A stretch of 38,937 nucleotides of DNA from an uncultured Akkermansia sp. (GTDB lineage: Bacteria > Verrucomicrobiota > Verrucomicrobiia > Verrucomicrobiales > Akkermansiaceae). Positions 21,949-29,809 of this stretch are shown piece after piece. The stretch is taken from positions 1-38,937 of the forward strand of contig CANQYL010000008.1 in assembly GCA_947628035.1 (NCBI GenBank). The letters run 5' to 3'. Made by a program: the position numbers and the translations under genes. The notes below the pieces were generated by a model. It saw nothing but the letters and a program-made list of their open reading frames with translations, searched no databases and was not told where the DNA came from. How positions within the stretch are numbered: the stretch's first letter is position 1; the number at the start of each line of letters is the position of its first letter.

Positions 21949-23288
21949 ATCTTCCCCTTATCTCCCGCCCGCGTACATGGCACTGGATCTGCTGCTTTAC
22001 GGCGCTCCTTGGATGCCTGCCCTTGCTCTGGCCCCGTATGCTTCCGAGAAGTTGGCGTAGCGCGGCCCCGGACTACGCGGGATCGCTCGTCATGGCCAGC
22101 TTCCTTCTCTCCTGTACCCTTATCTTCATCTCGTCCATCGTTACGCTTCTGCACCTGCGCAACCTGCGCACCCTCGTGCAGCTTCTCATCTGGGGCTTTC
22201 GGTGGCTCTGCACGGCAGCCGTTTTCTGCGTGCTGGCCTATTTTGCCAACGTTCCCCGAGATGTCGAGAGTGTAGCTGCTGAAGTCAGTCCTGTCGATAC
22301 ACGTGAGGAAATCCATTTTCCTATCGACTCTCTCACTAGCCCCGAATCTCTCGTCATCCCCATCGTACCGGAACAATATGAACCCTCCTCGGTCTCCCTG
22401 ATCCCCAATCTCTCTTTCCTTGAAAATAAATACCCCGCCCTCTTGCACACGTACGTGGATATGTCGCCCCGCTGGGCTCTGCACACCAAGGATGACAATT
22501 TCTATACCAAGCCCGCCCACGTGGTCATGATACCTCCCACAACGGGCGGCACCCCGGGAGTGGTGCACGTTGCATTCCGCCACCTCGTCAGCGGCGAGCA
22601 GCTTCCTGTAGGTTACACCGTCGTCAAACCGGGCGATCCCATGCCTGGCACCCCCGAGGGCAGTGAGCAAGTGCCGGATCTCGCGCTCGATCTCGGAGGG
22701 GCACACTACCTCCTGCTGGCCTGGCGTGGAACCTCCCACGCGGAAACGGCGCACCGTGCCATCAACGCTGCCATCTCCACGGTCGATTCCATGCTGCAAC
22801 CTCTCGTTGATGAGCCCTCCGAAACTTCTCTCAATCGCCTCTTGTCCGGCACGAAAAGCGTAGTCGCTGACCATCCTCGAATCCTTCTCAGCGAACCCGC
22901 CACCCAATATGGCACCTATCAGGCGGAGGTTTACGTCAATCCCGGAGAAGCAGGCACCCTCCTCCTGCGTATCCTCGACATGGAAACTAACGCCTCCTTG
23001 CGCCTCTTTTCCTTCCCTGCGCTTTTCTCCGACGACAAGTCTGTCCTCTTCCGCCATGACATACCGGGATCCATCCCCATGCGCCTTCGTGACAATTCAT
23101 TCGGTCATGTGTCGGGCCTGCTTCCGGAAAATGCGCCCGTCTTCACCATAAAGAGCGGAGCCGCTCACCAAGCCTTCGCTGTGGCGCTCGAACTCTGGTT
23201 TGTACCGGCGAAATCTCCCAACACGCGCCGCTTCATCCTCCGCCGTTGCTACCGCGTGCAGGCCTGTGAACCCTCCCGGGAACAATAG
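21945..23288 (+). CDS. membrane protein with large extracytoplasmic domain, unknown function
   Basis: A 447-residue protein with three N-terminal hydrophobic segments (about residues 13-29, 46-69 and 78-101). A soluble domain of about 345 residues follows. The soluble part has no motif I can name; it is beta-rich with PVGYTVVKPGDPMPG, GAHYLLLAWRG and a C-terminal FILRRCYRV. The start codon overlaps the stop of the ankyrin lipoprotein gene, so the two are co-translated and probably act together at the inner membrane. A long antisense frame (21801-23057) is a shadow. Confidence 0.75.
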   Translation: MNLPLISRPRTWHWICCFTALLGCLPLLWPRMLPRSWRSAAPDYAGSLVMASFLLSCTLIFISSIVTLLHLRNLRTLVQLLIWGFRWLCTAAVFCVLAYFANVPRDVESVAAEVSPVDTREEIHFPIDSLTSPESLVIPIVPEQYEPSSVSLIPNLSFLENKYPALLHTYVDMSPRWALHTKDDNFYTKPAHVVMIPPTTGGTPGVVHVAFRHLVSGEQLPVGYTVVKPGDPMPGTPEGSEQVPDLALDLGGAHYLLLAWRGTSHAETAHRAINAAISTVDSMLQPLVDEPSETSLNRLLSGTKSVVADHPRILLSEPATQYGTYQAEVYVNPGEAGTLLLRILDMETNASLRLFSFPALFSDDKSVLFRHDIPGSIPMRLRDNSFGHVSGLLPENAPVFTIKSGAAHQAFAVALELWFVPAKSPNTRRFILRRCYRVQACEPSREQ

Positions 23289-23374
23289 AAGAGATTGACG
23301 ATAGGAATGTTATCGTGCCGGCGGCTCGGGATATGCAATGCGCAAGGCGGCCGACGGCTGTAAGGTCGATTAGC

Positions 23375-23402
23375 CAGCCCGCAGGGGCTTTGTCGGCTTT
23401 GC
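23375..23402 (-). repeat. GCAAAGCCGACAAAGCCCC motif, copy 1
   Basis: Read on the minus strand, GCAAAGCCGACAAAGCCCC followed by TGCGGGCT matches 33766-33792 apart from two bases. Both copies lie next to a TAAATCGTAAATA string. AGCCC and GGGCT can pair as a small hairpin. Confidence 0.5.
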
Positions 23403-23403
23403 T

Positions 23404-23440
23404 AAATCGTAAATAACGAACGCATTTTCAAATGCGTTTG
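23404..23440 (+). repeat. AAATCGTAAATA + AACGCATTT hairpin, copy 3
   Basis: After AAATCGTAAATA, AACGCATTT (23419-23427) and AAATGCGTT (23430-23438) form an inverted repeat. It is a shorter variant of the GGCAAACGCATT hairpin and ends 22 bases before the serS -35. Confidence 0.55.
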
Positions 23441-23462
23441 CTCTGCTGTCCTCTCTTTTCGC

Positions 23463-23490
23463 TTGAAAAAGCGCTCTGTTGGCGTAAAAT
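23463..23490 (+). promoter_or_regulatory. serS promoter
   Basis: TTGAAA (23463-23468), 16 bases, TAAAAT (23485-23490). The serS ATG begins 9 bases after the -10, again implying a leaderless or nearly leaderless message. Confidence 0.6.
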
Positions 23491-23499
23491 AGCCCCGTT

Positions 23500-24780
23500 A
23501 TGTTGGACATAAGAGTCATCCGTGAAAATCCGGAGTACGTCAAGGAACGAGTACGCCTCCGTGGCGGCGAGCACTGGATGCTGGTCGATCGCGTGCTGGA
23601 ATGCGATGAGAAACGCCGTAAGATTGAGACGGAAAAACAGGCCCTTTCTCAGGAGAGAAACAGCTCATCCAAAAAGATAGGCGCCCTTCTCAAAGAAGGG
23701 AAAAAGGAGGAGGCGGATGCCATCAAAACCCGTATGACCGAACTCGGCGAACGGTTGCGCGAACTGGAAGCCGCCGCCGCCACCGCCGCTGAGGAACAGG
23801 AGCAACTCTTGCTCTCCATCCCCAATATGCCCCACGATGGCGCCCCCGTCGGCGCGGACGAATCGTCCAACCCCGTCCTGCGCACATGGGGTGAGAAGCC
23901 ACAGATCGAGACCCCTCAGGACCACGTCCAGCTCGCCTCTGCCTTGGGGTTGTTGGATTTTGAATCCGCCGCGCGCATCTCCGGCTCAGGCTTCATCGTG
24001 TACCGTGGGCTCGGAGCCCGTCTGGAGCGAGCGCTCGTGAACTTCCTGCTCGACACGCAGACGTTGGAAAATGGTTATGAGGAAGTGGGCGTTCCCTTCA
24101 TGGTAAAGCGCGACTGTATGGTCGGCACCGGTCAGCTCCCCAAGTTTGAAGAGGACATGTACGGGCTCGAAGGCAACACGATGTTCAATGTGCCAACCGC
24201 CGAAGTCCCCGTCACCAATCTTTACCGTGAACAGATCTTGCGCGAAGCGGATCTGCCCATCAAGATGACTGCCTACACCCCGTGCTATCGCAGAGAAGCC
24301 GGTTCCGCCGGACGTGAAAACAAAGGCATGATTCGCGTACACCAGTTCGATAAAGTTGAACTCGTCACAATCTGCCGTCCGGAAGACGGTTTTGACCTCC
24401 TGGAGAAACTCACGTCCCATGCCGAAAGCATCCTGCAAAAACTCAACCTGCACTACCGAGTCATTGAGCTGTGTACCGGCGACGTCGGCTTCTCCTCCGC
24501 AAGGACCTACGACATCGAGGTGTGGGCTCCCGGTCAAGGAAAGTATCTGGAAGTCTCCAGCTGCTCCTGCTTCACGGATTACCAGGCTCGCCGCATGAAA
24601 CTGCGCTACAAAACAGCCGATGGAAAAATGCGCGTTCCCTACACGCTCAACGGCTCCGGCACCGCCCTGCCTCGTCTCTACGTCGCCCTCCTCGAACAGT
24701 ATCAACAGCCGGACGGTTCCATCCGTATACCGGACGCTCTTGTCCCCTACTTCGGACACGCCTCTATCAACAAACCTTGA
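23500..24780 (+). CDS. serS: serine--tRNA ligase
   Basis: A 426-residue class II aminoacyl-tRNA synthetase that charges tRNA-Ser (and tRNA-Sec where present) in the cytoplasm. The N-terminal coiled coil that grips the long variable arm spans about residues 25-105 (KRRKIETEKQALSQERN...LRELEAAAA). Motif 2 is CYRREAGSAGRENKGM (from residue 262) with FDKVEL following, and motif 3 is TLNGSGTALPRL (from residue 382). Length is normal for the family. It heads a run of genes in which the exbB-like gene starts only 19 bases later, so read-through is likely. No ribosome binding site precedes it. Confidence 0.97.
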   Translation: MLDIRVIRENPEYVKERVRLRGGEHWMLVDRVLECDEKRRKIETEKQALSQERNSSSKKIGALLKEGKKEEADAIKTRMTELGERLRELEAAAATAAEEQEQLLLSIPNMPHDGAPVGADESSNPVLRTWGEKPQIETPQDHVQLASALGLLDFESAARISGSGFIVYRGLGARLERALVNFLLDTQTLENGYEEVGVPFMVKRDCMVGTGQLPKFEEDMYGLEGNTMFNVPTAEVPVTNLYREQILREADLPIKMTAYTPCYRREAGSAGRENKGMIRVHQFDKVELVTICRPEDGFDLLEKLTSHAESILQKLNLHYRVIELCTGDVGFSSARTYDIEVWAPGQGKYLEVSSCSCFTDYQARRMKLRYKTADGKMRVPYTLNGSGTALPRLYVALLEQYQQPDGSIRIPDALVPYFGHASINKP

Positions 24781-24799
24781 GCTTGACTCTCTCTCCTTC

Positions 24800-25483
24800 A
24801 TGAACGGAAACATCATCACCATGGGGCCTATTGTCTGGCTCATCGTTTTCTTTGCCGTGCTTGCTCTGGCGGTCATCGCCGAACGCCTCTTCTACTTCCA
24901 CCGTATCAGCATCAACTCCGGCGACTTCCTGCGCGGTCTCTCCGTCCTTCTGCGCAGTGGGCAGTACAACGAGGCTCTGCATGAAGCCCGCCAGCTGCCG
25001 GGACCTATGGCGCGCGTGGTGGAGGCGGTGCTCACCCGTTCACGACTTGCTCGCAGTGAGCTGCGCGAGATCGCCCTTGAGGCCGCCGAACTTGAAGTAT
25101 TCCGTGTGGATCGCAACATCCGAACCCTGCTGGTATGCGCCACAGTGATGCCTCTTCTCGGCTTGCTCGGCACCATTCTCGGACTTGTCGATTTCTATGA
25201 GCAGCCCGGCATCATCGACGGCGGCGCCTCCATGCCCCAAGTCGCTTTCGCTCTTCGCCGCGCTCTCCTCCTCTCGGCCACGGGAATTACTCTCGCTATC
25301 CCCGCTTATATCTTTTACATGTACCTCACCTCCCGCGCGCGTAAAATCATTAACTCCGTAGAACGCGCCGGACTCGAATGCGTCCATATCATCTGCGATG
25401 CTCGCCTCCGTGGCAAAAACAACGAATCCTCCTCCCCCGTCTCCCCGATCGAAGACGTAGATGAGGACGACTCTGAAATTTGA
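24800..25483 (+). CDS. MotA/TolQ/ExbB-family proton channel protein
   Basis: A 227-residue membrane protein; I start at ATG 24800 (MNGNIITMGPIVW), 19 bases after the serS stop. Three transmembrane helices lie at about 10-28, 109-133 and 153-176, with the cytoplasmic domain between the first two, the ExbB topology. TM2 carries MPLLGLLGTILGLV (Thr125 of the family's polar pore lining). TM3 carries RALLLSATGITLAIP, where Ser159 appears at the place of the second pore threonine. An acidic tail (DVDEDDSE) ends the protein. Family members form pentamers around an ExbD or TolR dimer and turn the proton-motive force into motion. The next gene encodes an ExbD-like partner. Confidence 0.9.
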   Translation: MNGNIITMGPIVWLIVFFAVLALAVIAERLFYFHRISINSGDFLRGLSVLLRSGQYNEALHEARQLPGPMARVVEAVLTRSRLARSELREIALEAAELEVFRVDRNIRTLLVCATVMPLLGLLGTILGLVDFYEQPGIIDGGASMPQVAFALRRALLLSATGITLAIPAYIFYMYLTSRARKIINSVERAGLECVHIICDARLRGKNNESSSPVSPIEDVDEDDSEI

Positions 25484-25504
25484 CCTCCCCATTCACCTGT
25501 CACC

Positions 25505-25936
25505 ATGCGGCGCGTACGCTCCAACCTGAAAGGTTCCGGTTTCGCCATCATCGTTTTGGCGGGAGTCAATCTCTTTGTGCTATTGTGTATGTGCGTGCTG
25601 CTCACGAGCTACAGGGCGCCGCGCTACGGCATCAACCTGCGCCCCGCTGAATCCCATTTTGTACTCGGCTCTTACGACCGTTCACTCTCCCACATCATCA
25701 CGATCACTCCCGGCGAAATTCCTCGTTTTTTTATCGAAAGCGACGAGATTCCGGGCGGCTTGGACGGTATGGAGCGTATCCTCAAAAGCTGGGAAAAACC
25801 CAATCCCTCCCACGTCACTGTCATCATTGTCTGCGATGAAGCTGTCTCCGTCGGCACCGTTCAACAGCTCGCCGACATGATCCTCTCCCATGGCTACAAC
25901 TGCGCTTTCTTCGGACGCCCCGCCCATCAGGAATGA
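25505..25936 (+). CDS. ExbD/TolR-like protein
   Basis: A 143-residue protein with one transmembrane helix (about 13-34) and a periplasmic domain with PSHVTVIIVCDEAVSVGTVQQLADMILSHGYNCAFFG. That matches the strand-helix-strand end of ExbD/TolR proteins. Its position directly after the exbB-like gene supports the call. Family members normally keep an Asp in the helix (PLIDVVFLLL type). The corresponding stretch here reads AGVNLFVLLCMCVLL, with Asn22 where the Asp would be. This alignment is by eye. If right, the protein may not carry protons in the usual way. Its stop overlaps the next start (ATGA). Confidence 0.78.
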   Translation: MRRVRSNLKGSGFAIIVLAGVNLFVLLCMCVLLTSYRAPRYGINLRPAESHFVLGSYDRSLSHIITITPGEIPRFFIESDEIPGGLDGMERILKSWEKPNPSHVTVIIVCDEAVSVGTVQQLADMILSHGYNCAFFGRPAHQE

Positions 25937-26361
25937 AACGTGCTCCCATCAACCTTATCTATCACTCATTGCATACACGCCCCATGCCGGGCTGTCTGCC
26001 TCTGTTCTTTTTGATGGCGGCTCTTGTTGTGGCTCTCATCATGCTTGCCGTTCGAGTTTCTCTGCCCGCCACACCTCCGCCCAGAGGGGTCGGAAACGTC
26101 TATTACCGCAATGACGAGCTGACTCGCTTCCGCGTGCGCCAGCACAGCGCCCTGCCCATGCGATTTCCTGATTCCATTGACCCGGTGGCTCAACTTCCCA
26201 TACCGGAACACAACCTTCCCCTTCCCCGCAAAATGCCCCTGCAGCCCGCCCCTCCGGCCTACCTCCCCGACAACATCCCGGACTCCATTGTCCTCGATCC
26301 TGATCTCCTCCTCAAACTGCCTCCTCCTGCAAACGAGCAGCAGGATTCTCCCGAGTCATGA
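25933..26361 (+). CDS. single-span proline-rich membrane protein, possible TonB-like linker
   Basis: A 142-residue protein with one N-terminal membrane helix (about 21-43). The periplasmic part is rich in proline, with PLPRKMPLQPAPPAYLPDN and KLPPPANEQQ. In layout it resembles the N-terminal anchor and Pro-rich spacer of TonB. No C-terminal TonB domain is present, as the protein ends right after the Pro-rich region. It overlaps both neighbours by four bases, so it is translated together with the ExbB/ExbD-like pair. Confidence 0.7.
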   Translation: MKRAPINLIYHSLHTRPMPGCLPLFFLMAALVVALIMLAVRVSLPATPPPRGVGNVYYRNDELTRFRVRQHSALPMRFPDSIDPVAQLPIPEHNLPLPRKMPLQPAPPAYLPDNIPDSIVLDPDLLLKLPPPANEQQDSPES

Positions 26362-26582
26362 ACCTCATCAACCTCTCCCTCAATCAATTTTTCATACTTC
26401 TCGTCTTCGGGAGTATGGCTGCCGTGCTCTTCGTGATGATTCCGGTGCAAATCGCATCTAAACTGCGCCGCGTGGAACGCAAACGCAGACTCTCCACCTG
26501 CCGCATCTGCGGCTATCGCTTCATCCGTCCTCCTCAAAAGGAACCCGTCGCTTGCCCCCACTGCGGCATCCTCAATCGATGA
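26358..26582 (+). CDS. small membrane-anchored zinc-ribbon protein
   Basis: A 74-residue protein: a hydrophobic helix (about 10-32), a basic stretch (KLRRVERKRR) that should face the cytoplasm, then CRIC (Cys48, Cys51) and CPHC (Cys66, Cys69), a four-cysteine zinc ribbon with a 14-residue loop. It is the last gene of the serS-exbB-like run and overlaps the Pro-rich gene by four bases. Function is unknown. The ribbon may bind nucleic acid or a protein partner at the membrane. Confidence 0.72.
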   Translation: MNLINLSLNQFFILLVFGSMAAVLFVMIPVQIASKLRRVERKRRLSTCRICGYRFIRPPQKEPVACPHCGILNR

Positions 26583-26593
26583 CGGAAACAATT

Positions 26594-26741
26594 CATGGAC
26601 GATGTTGCAAAGCCAGCAAGATGGCATGACGTAACTCTGGACGCTTTCCTCGTAACACTCGCCCGTGATTTCACCCACCACCAATGCTTGCGCATTGCGT
26701 AGCCCGCGCCTCCGGCGCGCGAATTTCCTACATCGTCCACG
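26594..26741. repeat. dispersed element with 12 bp inverted ends, copy 2
   Basis: CATGGACGATGT (26594-26605) is the inverted partner of ACATCGTCCACG (26730-26741), with one mismatch. The interior matches the copy at 1149-1292 in the same orientation. An AATGC...GCATT hairpin and a GCGCC..GGCGC hairpin lie inside. It fills the convergent gap between the zinc-ribbon gene and metX. Confidence 0.7.
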
Positions 26742-26750
26742 GCTCGGCTT

Positions 26751-27914
26751 TCAACGTTTTTCTCGGAAGGTCAAAGCGGAGCGTATTCCCTCCTCATAGA
26801 GCTCCGGCTCCAACAGGAACGAGTCGTGTCCCTTGACTGAATGGATGCAATGGTATTGCGCATTCACTCCATTTTTTACGAGTCGTCGGTAAAAATTCGA
26901 CACCGCTCGTGGCGTGTAGCAACAATCCGTATTGATCGAATAGAGCAGGAACGGTATCTTGTGCGCCGCGTAACCGGCAAAGACCTCATCCTCGCTCAAT
27001 CCTCCCGAGACCTTGCTCAGATGAAAGCTCGCCCACATATTGACGATGCGGATGTAGGCATTCGCGTCGAAGCGTAGAGCGAACTTGACCCCCTGATGCA
27101 GCATATAGCTCTCCGTATTTTGTGTGGGAGTGTACCACTCGAGCATACCGCGTCGGGAGGCATCCACTCCGCGTTTGGCGCGTTTTTCCAACCCGCGCTG
27201 ATAGACGAAGAGTTTGTGGCAAATGATGCGTGCAAGAGCAAGCCCTCGGCGTGGAGGATCGTTCAGCGCATACATCCCTGCTCGATACTTCGCATCCAGT
27301 TCGATCGCGAGTATCTGCTCAAAGACGGAGAGACGATGCTCAATCGGGGGCGCACTGGCGGCGCCGATGATGATCACACTTCGCACCTTCTCCGGGTACA
27401 AATGCGTGAGCGCCAGCGAGAGCATCCCTCCCACACTCGGTCCCACAATCGCAAACCTCTCAATCCCCATGAACTCCAAAAGCCTCACCTGCGCGCGTGC
27501 CTGGTCGCTCGCGGTCACCAGCGGGAATCTGCTCCCCCAGTGGTTGCCATCCGGCGCCACGGAGGTGGGACCCGAACTGCCGTAACAGCCCCCCAGGAAG
27601 TTGGCGCAGACGATGAAATACTCGTTCGTGTCAAGAGGCTTGCCGGGACCGATCATGCGGTCCCACCAGCCCTCATAATTCTCCGGCTGCCAGAATTCGC
27701 CCGCCTCCGGCAGAGAATCGTTGTACCCGTGCGCGTGGTGGCTGCCCGTGAGCGCGTGAAACAGCAGCACGGCATTTCCGCAATCCGGCGCAAGCGTCCC
27801 ATACGTCTCGTATGCCAGCACACAATTCGGCACGCTCTCTCCGCTCTCAAAGCGAAAATCCCCGAGAGGAAATATCTTGGTGCGCACGACTTCGCTCATA
27901 TCCTGTTGCGTCAT
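26751..27914 (-). CDS. metX: homoserine O-acetyltransferase
   Basis: A 387-residue alpha/beta-hydrolase-fold enzyme that acylates homoserine in methionine synthesis. The family landmarks are present: AVLLFHALTGSHHA, WWDRMIGPGKPLDTN, NFLGGCYGSSGPTS, the nucleophile elbow GPSVGGM (Ser160; most homologues have GPSMGG), Asp330 in INTDCCYTP, and His363 in KGHDSFLLE. The signature NEYFIVCANFLGGC fits the MetX group. Acetyl versus succinyl specificity cannot be decided from sequence alone. It lies 76 bases downstream of the L36 gene, with a terminator-like hairpin in between and no separate promoter that I can see. No SAM riboswitch pattern was recognised in the short upstream gap. Confidence 0.93.
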   Translation of the reverse strand: MTQQDMSEVVRTKIFPLGDFRFESGESVPNCVLAYETYGTLAPDCGNAVLLFHALTGSHHAHGYNDSLPEAGEFWQPENYEGWWDRMIGPGKPLDTNEYFIVCANFLGGCYGSSGPTSVAPDGNHWGSRFPLVTASDQARAQVRLLEFMGIERFAIVGPSVGGMLSLALTHLYPEKVRSVIIIGAASAPPIEHRLSVFEQILAIELDAKYRAGMYALNDPPRRGLALARIICHKLFVYQRGLEKRAKRGVDASRRGMLEWYTPTQNTESYMLHQGVKFALRFDANAYIRIVNMWASFHLSKVSGGLSEDEVFAGYAAHKIPFLLYSINTDCCYTPRAVSNFYRRLVKNGVNAQYHCIHSVKGHDSFLLEPELYEEGIRSALTFREKR

Positions 27915-27925
27915 CTTTTCCCGGA

Positions 27926-27956
27926 GAAAAGAAAAGGTCGGTGACGGCCACCGACC
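27926..27956 (-). terminator. terminator-like hairpin between the L36 gene and metX
   Basis: On the minus strand GGTCGGTG and CACCGACC form an 8 bp stem around GCCGT, followed directly by TTTTCTTTTC. It ends 12 bases before the metX start, so it may be an intrinsic terminator of the L36 gene, an attenuator for metX, or both. Confidence 0.75.
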
Positions 27957-27990
27957 CCAAAAACATCATCATTGGCAAGCAGGAGGCATC

Positions 27991-28155
27991 TCACTTGACC
28001 CCCTTCTTGCTGAGGCGCGTGCCGGCGGTGGCGCCTTGGCGAGCCTTGAACTTAGGGTTGCTCTTGCAGATGACGTAGAGCGTCCCCTTGCGCTTCACGA
28101 TCTGGCAATCTGCGTGACGGCGCTTCATCGAAGCAAGTGAGGAAAGAACTTTCAT
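27991..28155 (-). CDS. rpmJ: 50S ribosomal protein L36, type B (zinc-free form)
   Basis: A 54-residue protein starting [24 protein letters not shown]. It matches the type B L36 pattern ([26 protein letters not shown] in E. coli YkgO) rather than the four-ligand zinc form: the first ligand is His and the last is Phe (NPKFKARQG). A C-terminal extension, [13 protein letters not shown], follows the usual end. The start was chosen because it gives the conserved MKV and follows a good promoter. In many bacteria type B L36 replaces the zinc form under zinc limitation, but here it may be the only copy. Confidence 0.92.
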   Translation of the reverse strand: MKVLSSLASMKRRHADCQIVKRKGTLYVICKSNPKFKARQGATAGTRLSKKGVK

Positions 28156-28210
28156 GGCTGTTATCGATCGGTTTGTTTTCGGTATCGCTACCCGACTCTC
28201 GGAGGGGCGC

Positions 28211-28238
28211 ATTATACCCATATTCCATGATTTGTAAA
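28211..28238 (-). promoter_or_regulatory. promoter of the L36 gene
   Basis: On the minus strand TTTACA (28238-28233), 16 bases and a perfect TATAAT (28216-28211). The leader would be about 50 bases. It is divergent from the pepP promoter. Confidence 0.7.
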
Positions 28239-28289
28239 GACAAATTTAGGGAAAACCGTCGATTTTTTGTAACGAGACGCTGATTCGGA

Positions 28290-28318
28290 TTGCACGAGCA
28301 GAAAGTTGGGGCTATACT
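28290..28318 (+). promoter_or_regulatory. pepP promoter
   Basis: TTGCAC (28290-28295), 17 bases and TATACT (28313-28318), 20 bases before the pepP ATG. No ribosome binding site is seen in the short leader. Confidence 0.65.
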
Positions 28319-28338
28319 TCCGTCCACAATCCCGCGTT

Positions 28339-29649
28339 ATGCAAACTCTGCGCTACACCCCGATCCCCGCCGATTTTTACCGCCGCAACCGCGACCGTCT
28401 CGCCGCTGCCCTGCCTCCCCACAGTCTCGTGATTCTCCACGCCAACGACGTGTACCCCACCAATGCCGATGGCACCATGCAGCACCGACAGAATGCCGAC
28501 CTGCTCTACCTCACCGGCATCGACCAGGAAGAAAGCATCCTGCTCATGCAGGTGGGAGAAAATGGCGAACACCACGACACGCTCCTGCTGCGTGAAACAA
28601 ATGAAAAGATCGCCATCTGGGAAGGAGCCCGCCTCACCAAAGAGGAAGGCAGCTCGCTCTCCGGCATCGCGGATGTACGCTGGACGGATGAGTACTCCTC
28701 CCTGCTCTCTCAAGTCGCTCAAAACGCCCGGCACATCTATCTGGAGACAGATGACCATCCCCGACGATATACTGACGTGCAAACTCGCAATGAACGACTC
28801 AACGCCCCCCTGCGCGAACAGTACAAAAACGCAGCATTCAACAGCCTCTACCCGCTCCTCTCCGCCATGCGCCTCGTGAAGAGTTCAGAGGAGCTCTCGC
28901 AGTTGCGCGAGGCCTGCCGTATCACGGGCGAGGGTTTTTCCGCCATCTTGCCGCATATCCACCCCGGCATGGGCGAATGGGAAATGGAGGCTCTGCTGAG
29001 TGAGCAATACATCCGGCGACGCTCGCGTTTCTTCTCCTTTTTGCCCATCATCGCTTCCGGAAGCGACACCTGCGTGCTGCACTACATCAGCAACCACAAA
29101 CGCTGTGCCGACGGCGATCTCGTGCTTTTCGACGTGGGCGCTGAGTACGGCGGTTACGCCGGTGATATGAGCCGCACCATTCCGGTCAGCGGACATTTTT
29201 CCCCGCGTCAAAGGGCGGTGTACTCGTCCGTTCTCGCCGTCCATCGCTATGCCGCTTCCATCATGCGTCCGGGCGTCCTCAAGGCCGACTATGAACGCCT
29301 CGTTCGCATCCGTATGGCGGAGGAACTGCTCCGACTCGGCCTCCTCTCCGAGGCCGAAGTGGCACGAGAAGCCGATGACCCGACCTGTGTGCGCAAATTC
29401 TACATGCACAGTGTTTCCCATCCTCTCGGGCTCGACGTCCATGACGTCTGTCCGTCCAACCCCGTCTTTGCCGAAGGTCAAGTATGGACCATTGAGCCGG
29501 GCATCTACATCGCCGCCGAAAATGTAGGCGTGCGCATTGAGACGGATGTCCTCATCCACTCCGACCACACCGAAGACCTCATCACCACGGCTCCCCTGGA
29601 GCCCGATGACGTTGAATCGCTTATGCGTGGAGGAAAAAACGAACGTTGA
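28339..29649 (+). CDS. pepP: Xaa-Pro aminopeptidase (M24B family)
   Basis: A 436-residue cytoplasmic metallopeptidase that removes N-terminal residues preceding proline. The aminopeptidase P N-terminal domain (about 1-165) contains TNADGTMQHRQNADLLYLTG. The M24 catalytic domain has all five metal ligands of the family: Asp265 and Asp276 (FDVGAEYGGYAGDMSRT), His361 in SHPLGLDVHD, Glu386 in IEPGIY and Glu401 in VRIETDV. I chose ATG 28339 over an earlier in-frame start because MQTLRYTPIPADFYRRNRDRL gives the conserved N-terminus and follows the promoter. It is an isolated transcription unit. Confidence 0.94.
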   Translation: MQTLRYTPIPADFYRRNRDRLAAALPPHSLVILHANDVYPTNADGTMQHRQNADLLYLTGIDQEESILLMQVGENGEHHDTLLLRETNEKIAIWEGARLTKEEGSSLSGIADVRWTDEYSSLLSQVAQNARHIYLETDDHPRRYTDVQTRNERLNAPLREQYKNAAFNSLYPLLSAMRLVKSSEELSQLREACRITGEGFSAILPHIHPGMGEWEMEALLSEQYIRRRSRFFSFLPIIASGSDTCVLHYISNHKRCADGDLVLFDVGAEYGGYAGDMSRTIPVSGHFSPRQRAVYSSVLAVHRYAASIMRPGVLKADYERLVRIRMAEELLRLGLLSEAEVAREADDPTCVRKFYMHSVSHPLGLDVHDVCPSNPVFAEGQVWTIEPGIYIAAENVGVRIETDVLIHSDHTEDLITTAPLEPDDVESLMRGGKNER

Positions 29650-29809
29650 ATGGGATTGCTGACGCGCCTGAAGGCGGTAATGAACTGCGTACGGTGACTC
29701 ACTGCCGCTGCATCGGCGCTCTCTCGCGGGGATGCAGAGCGGAGTTTTATAGCAAAGCGGGTCATTTGTTGGAAAGGCCTGTTCATTTGTTATTCCGTCT
29801 TGATGGCTT

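Noticed and set aside
21801..23057. 418-codon minus-strand frame
   Set aside because: Antisense to the coupled membrane-protein gene, which has clear hydrophobic helices and an ATGA overlap with its upstream partner.
23986..24876. 296-codon minus-strand frame
   Set aside because: Antisense to serS, whose motifs 2 and 3 are plain.
27096..27944. 282-codon plus-strand frame
   Set aside because: Antisense to metX, which has an intact catalytic triad.
27915..27990. SAM or similar riboswitch before metX
   Set aside because: The gap is only 76 bases and contains one simple hairpin; no conserved riboswitch core is recognisable.
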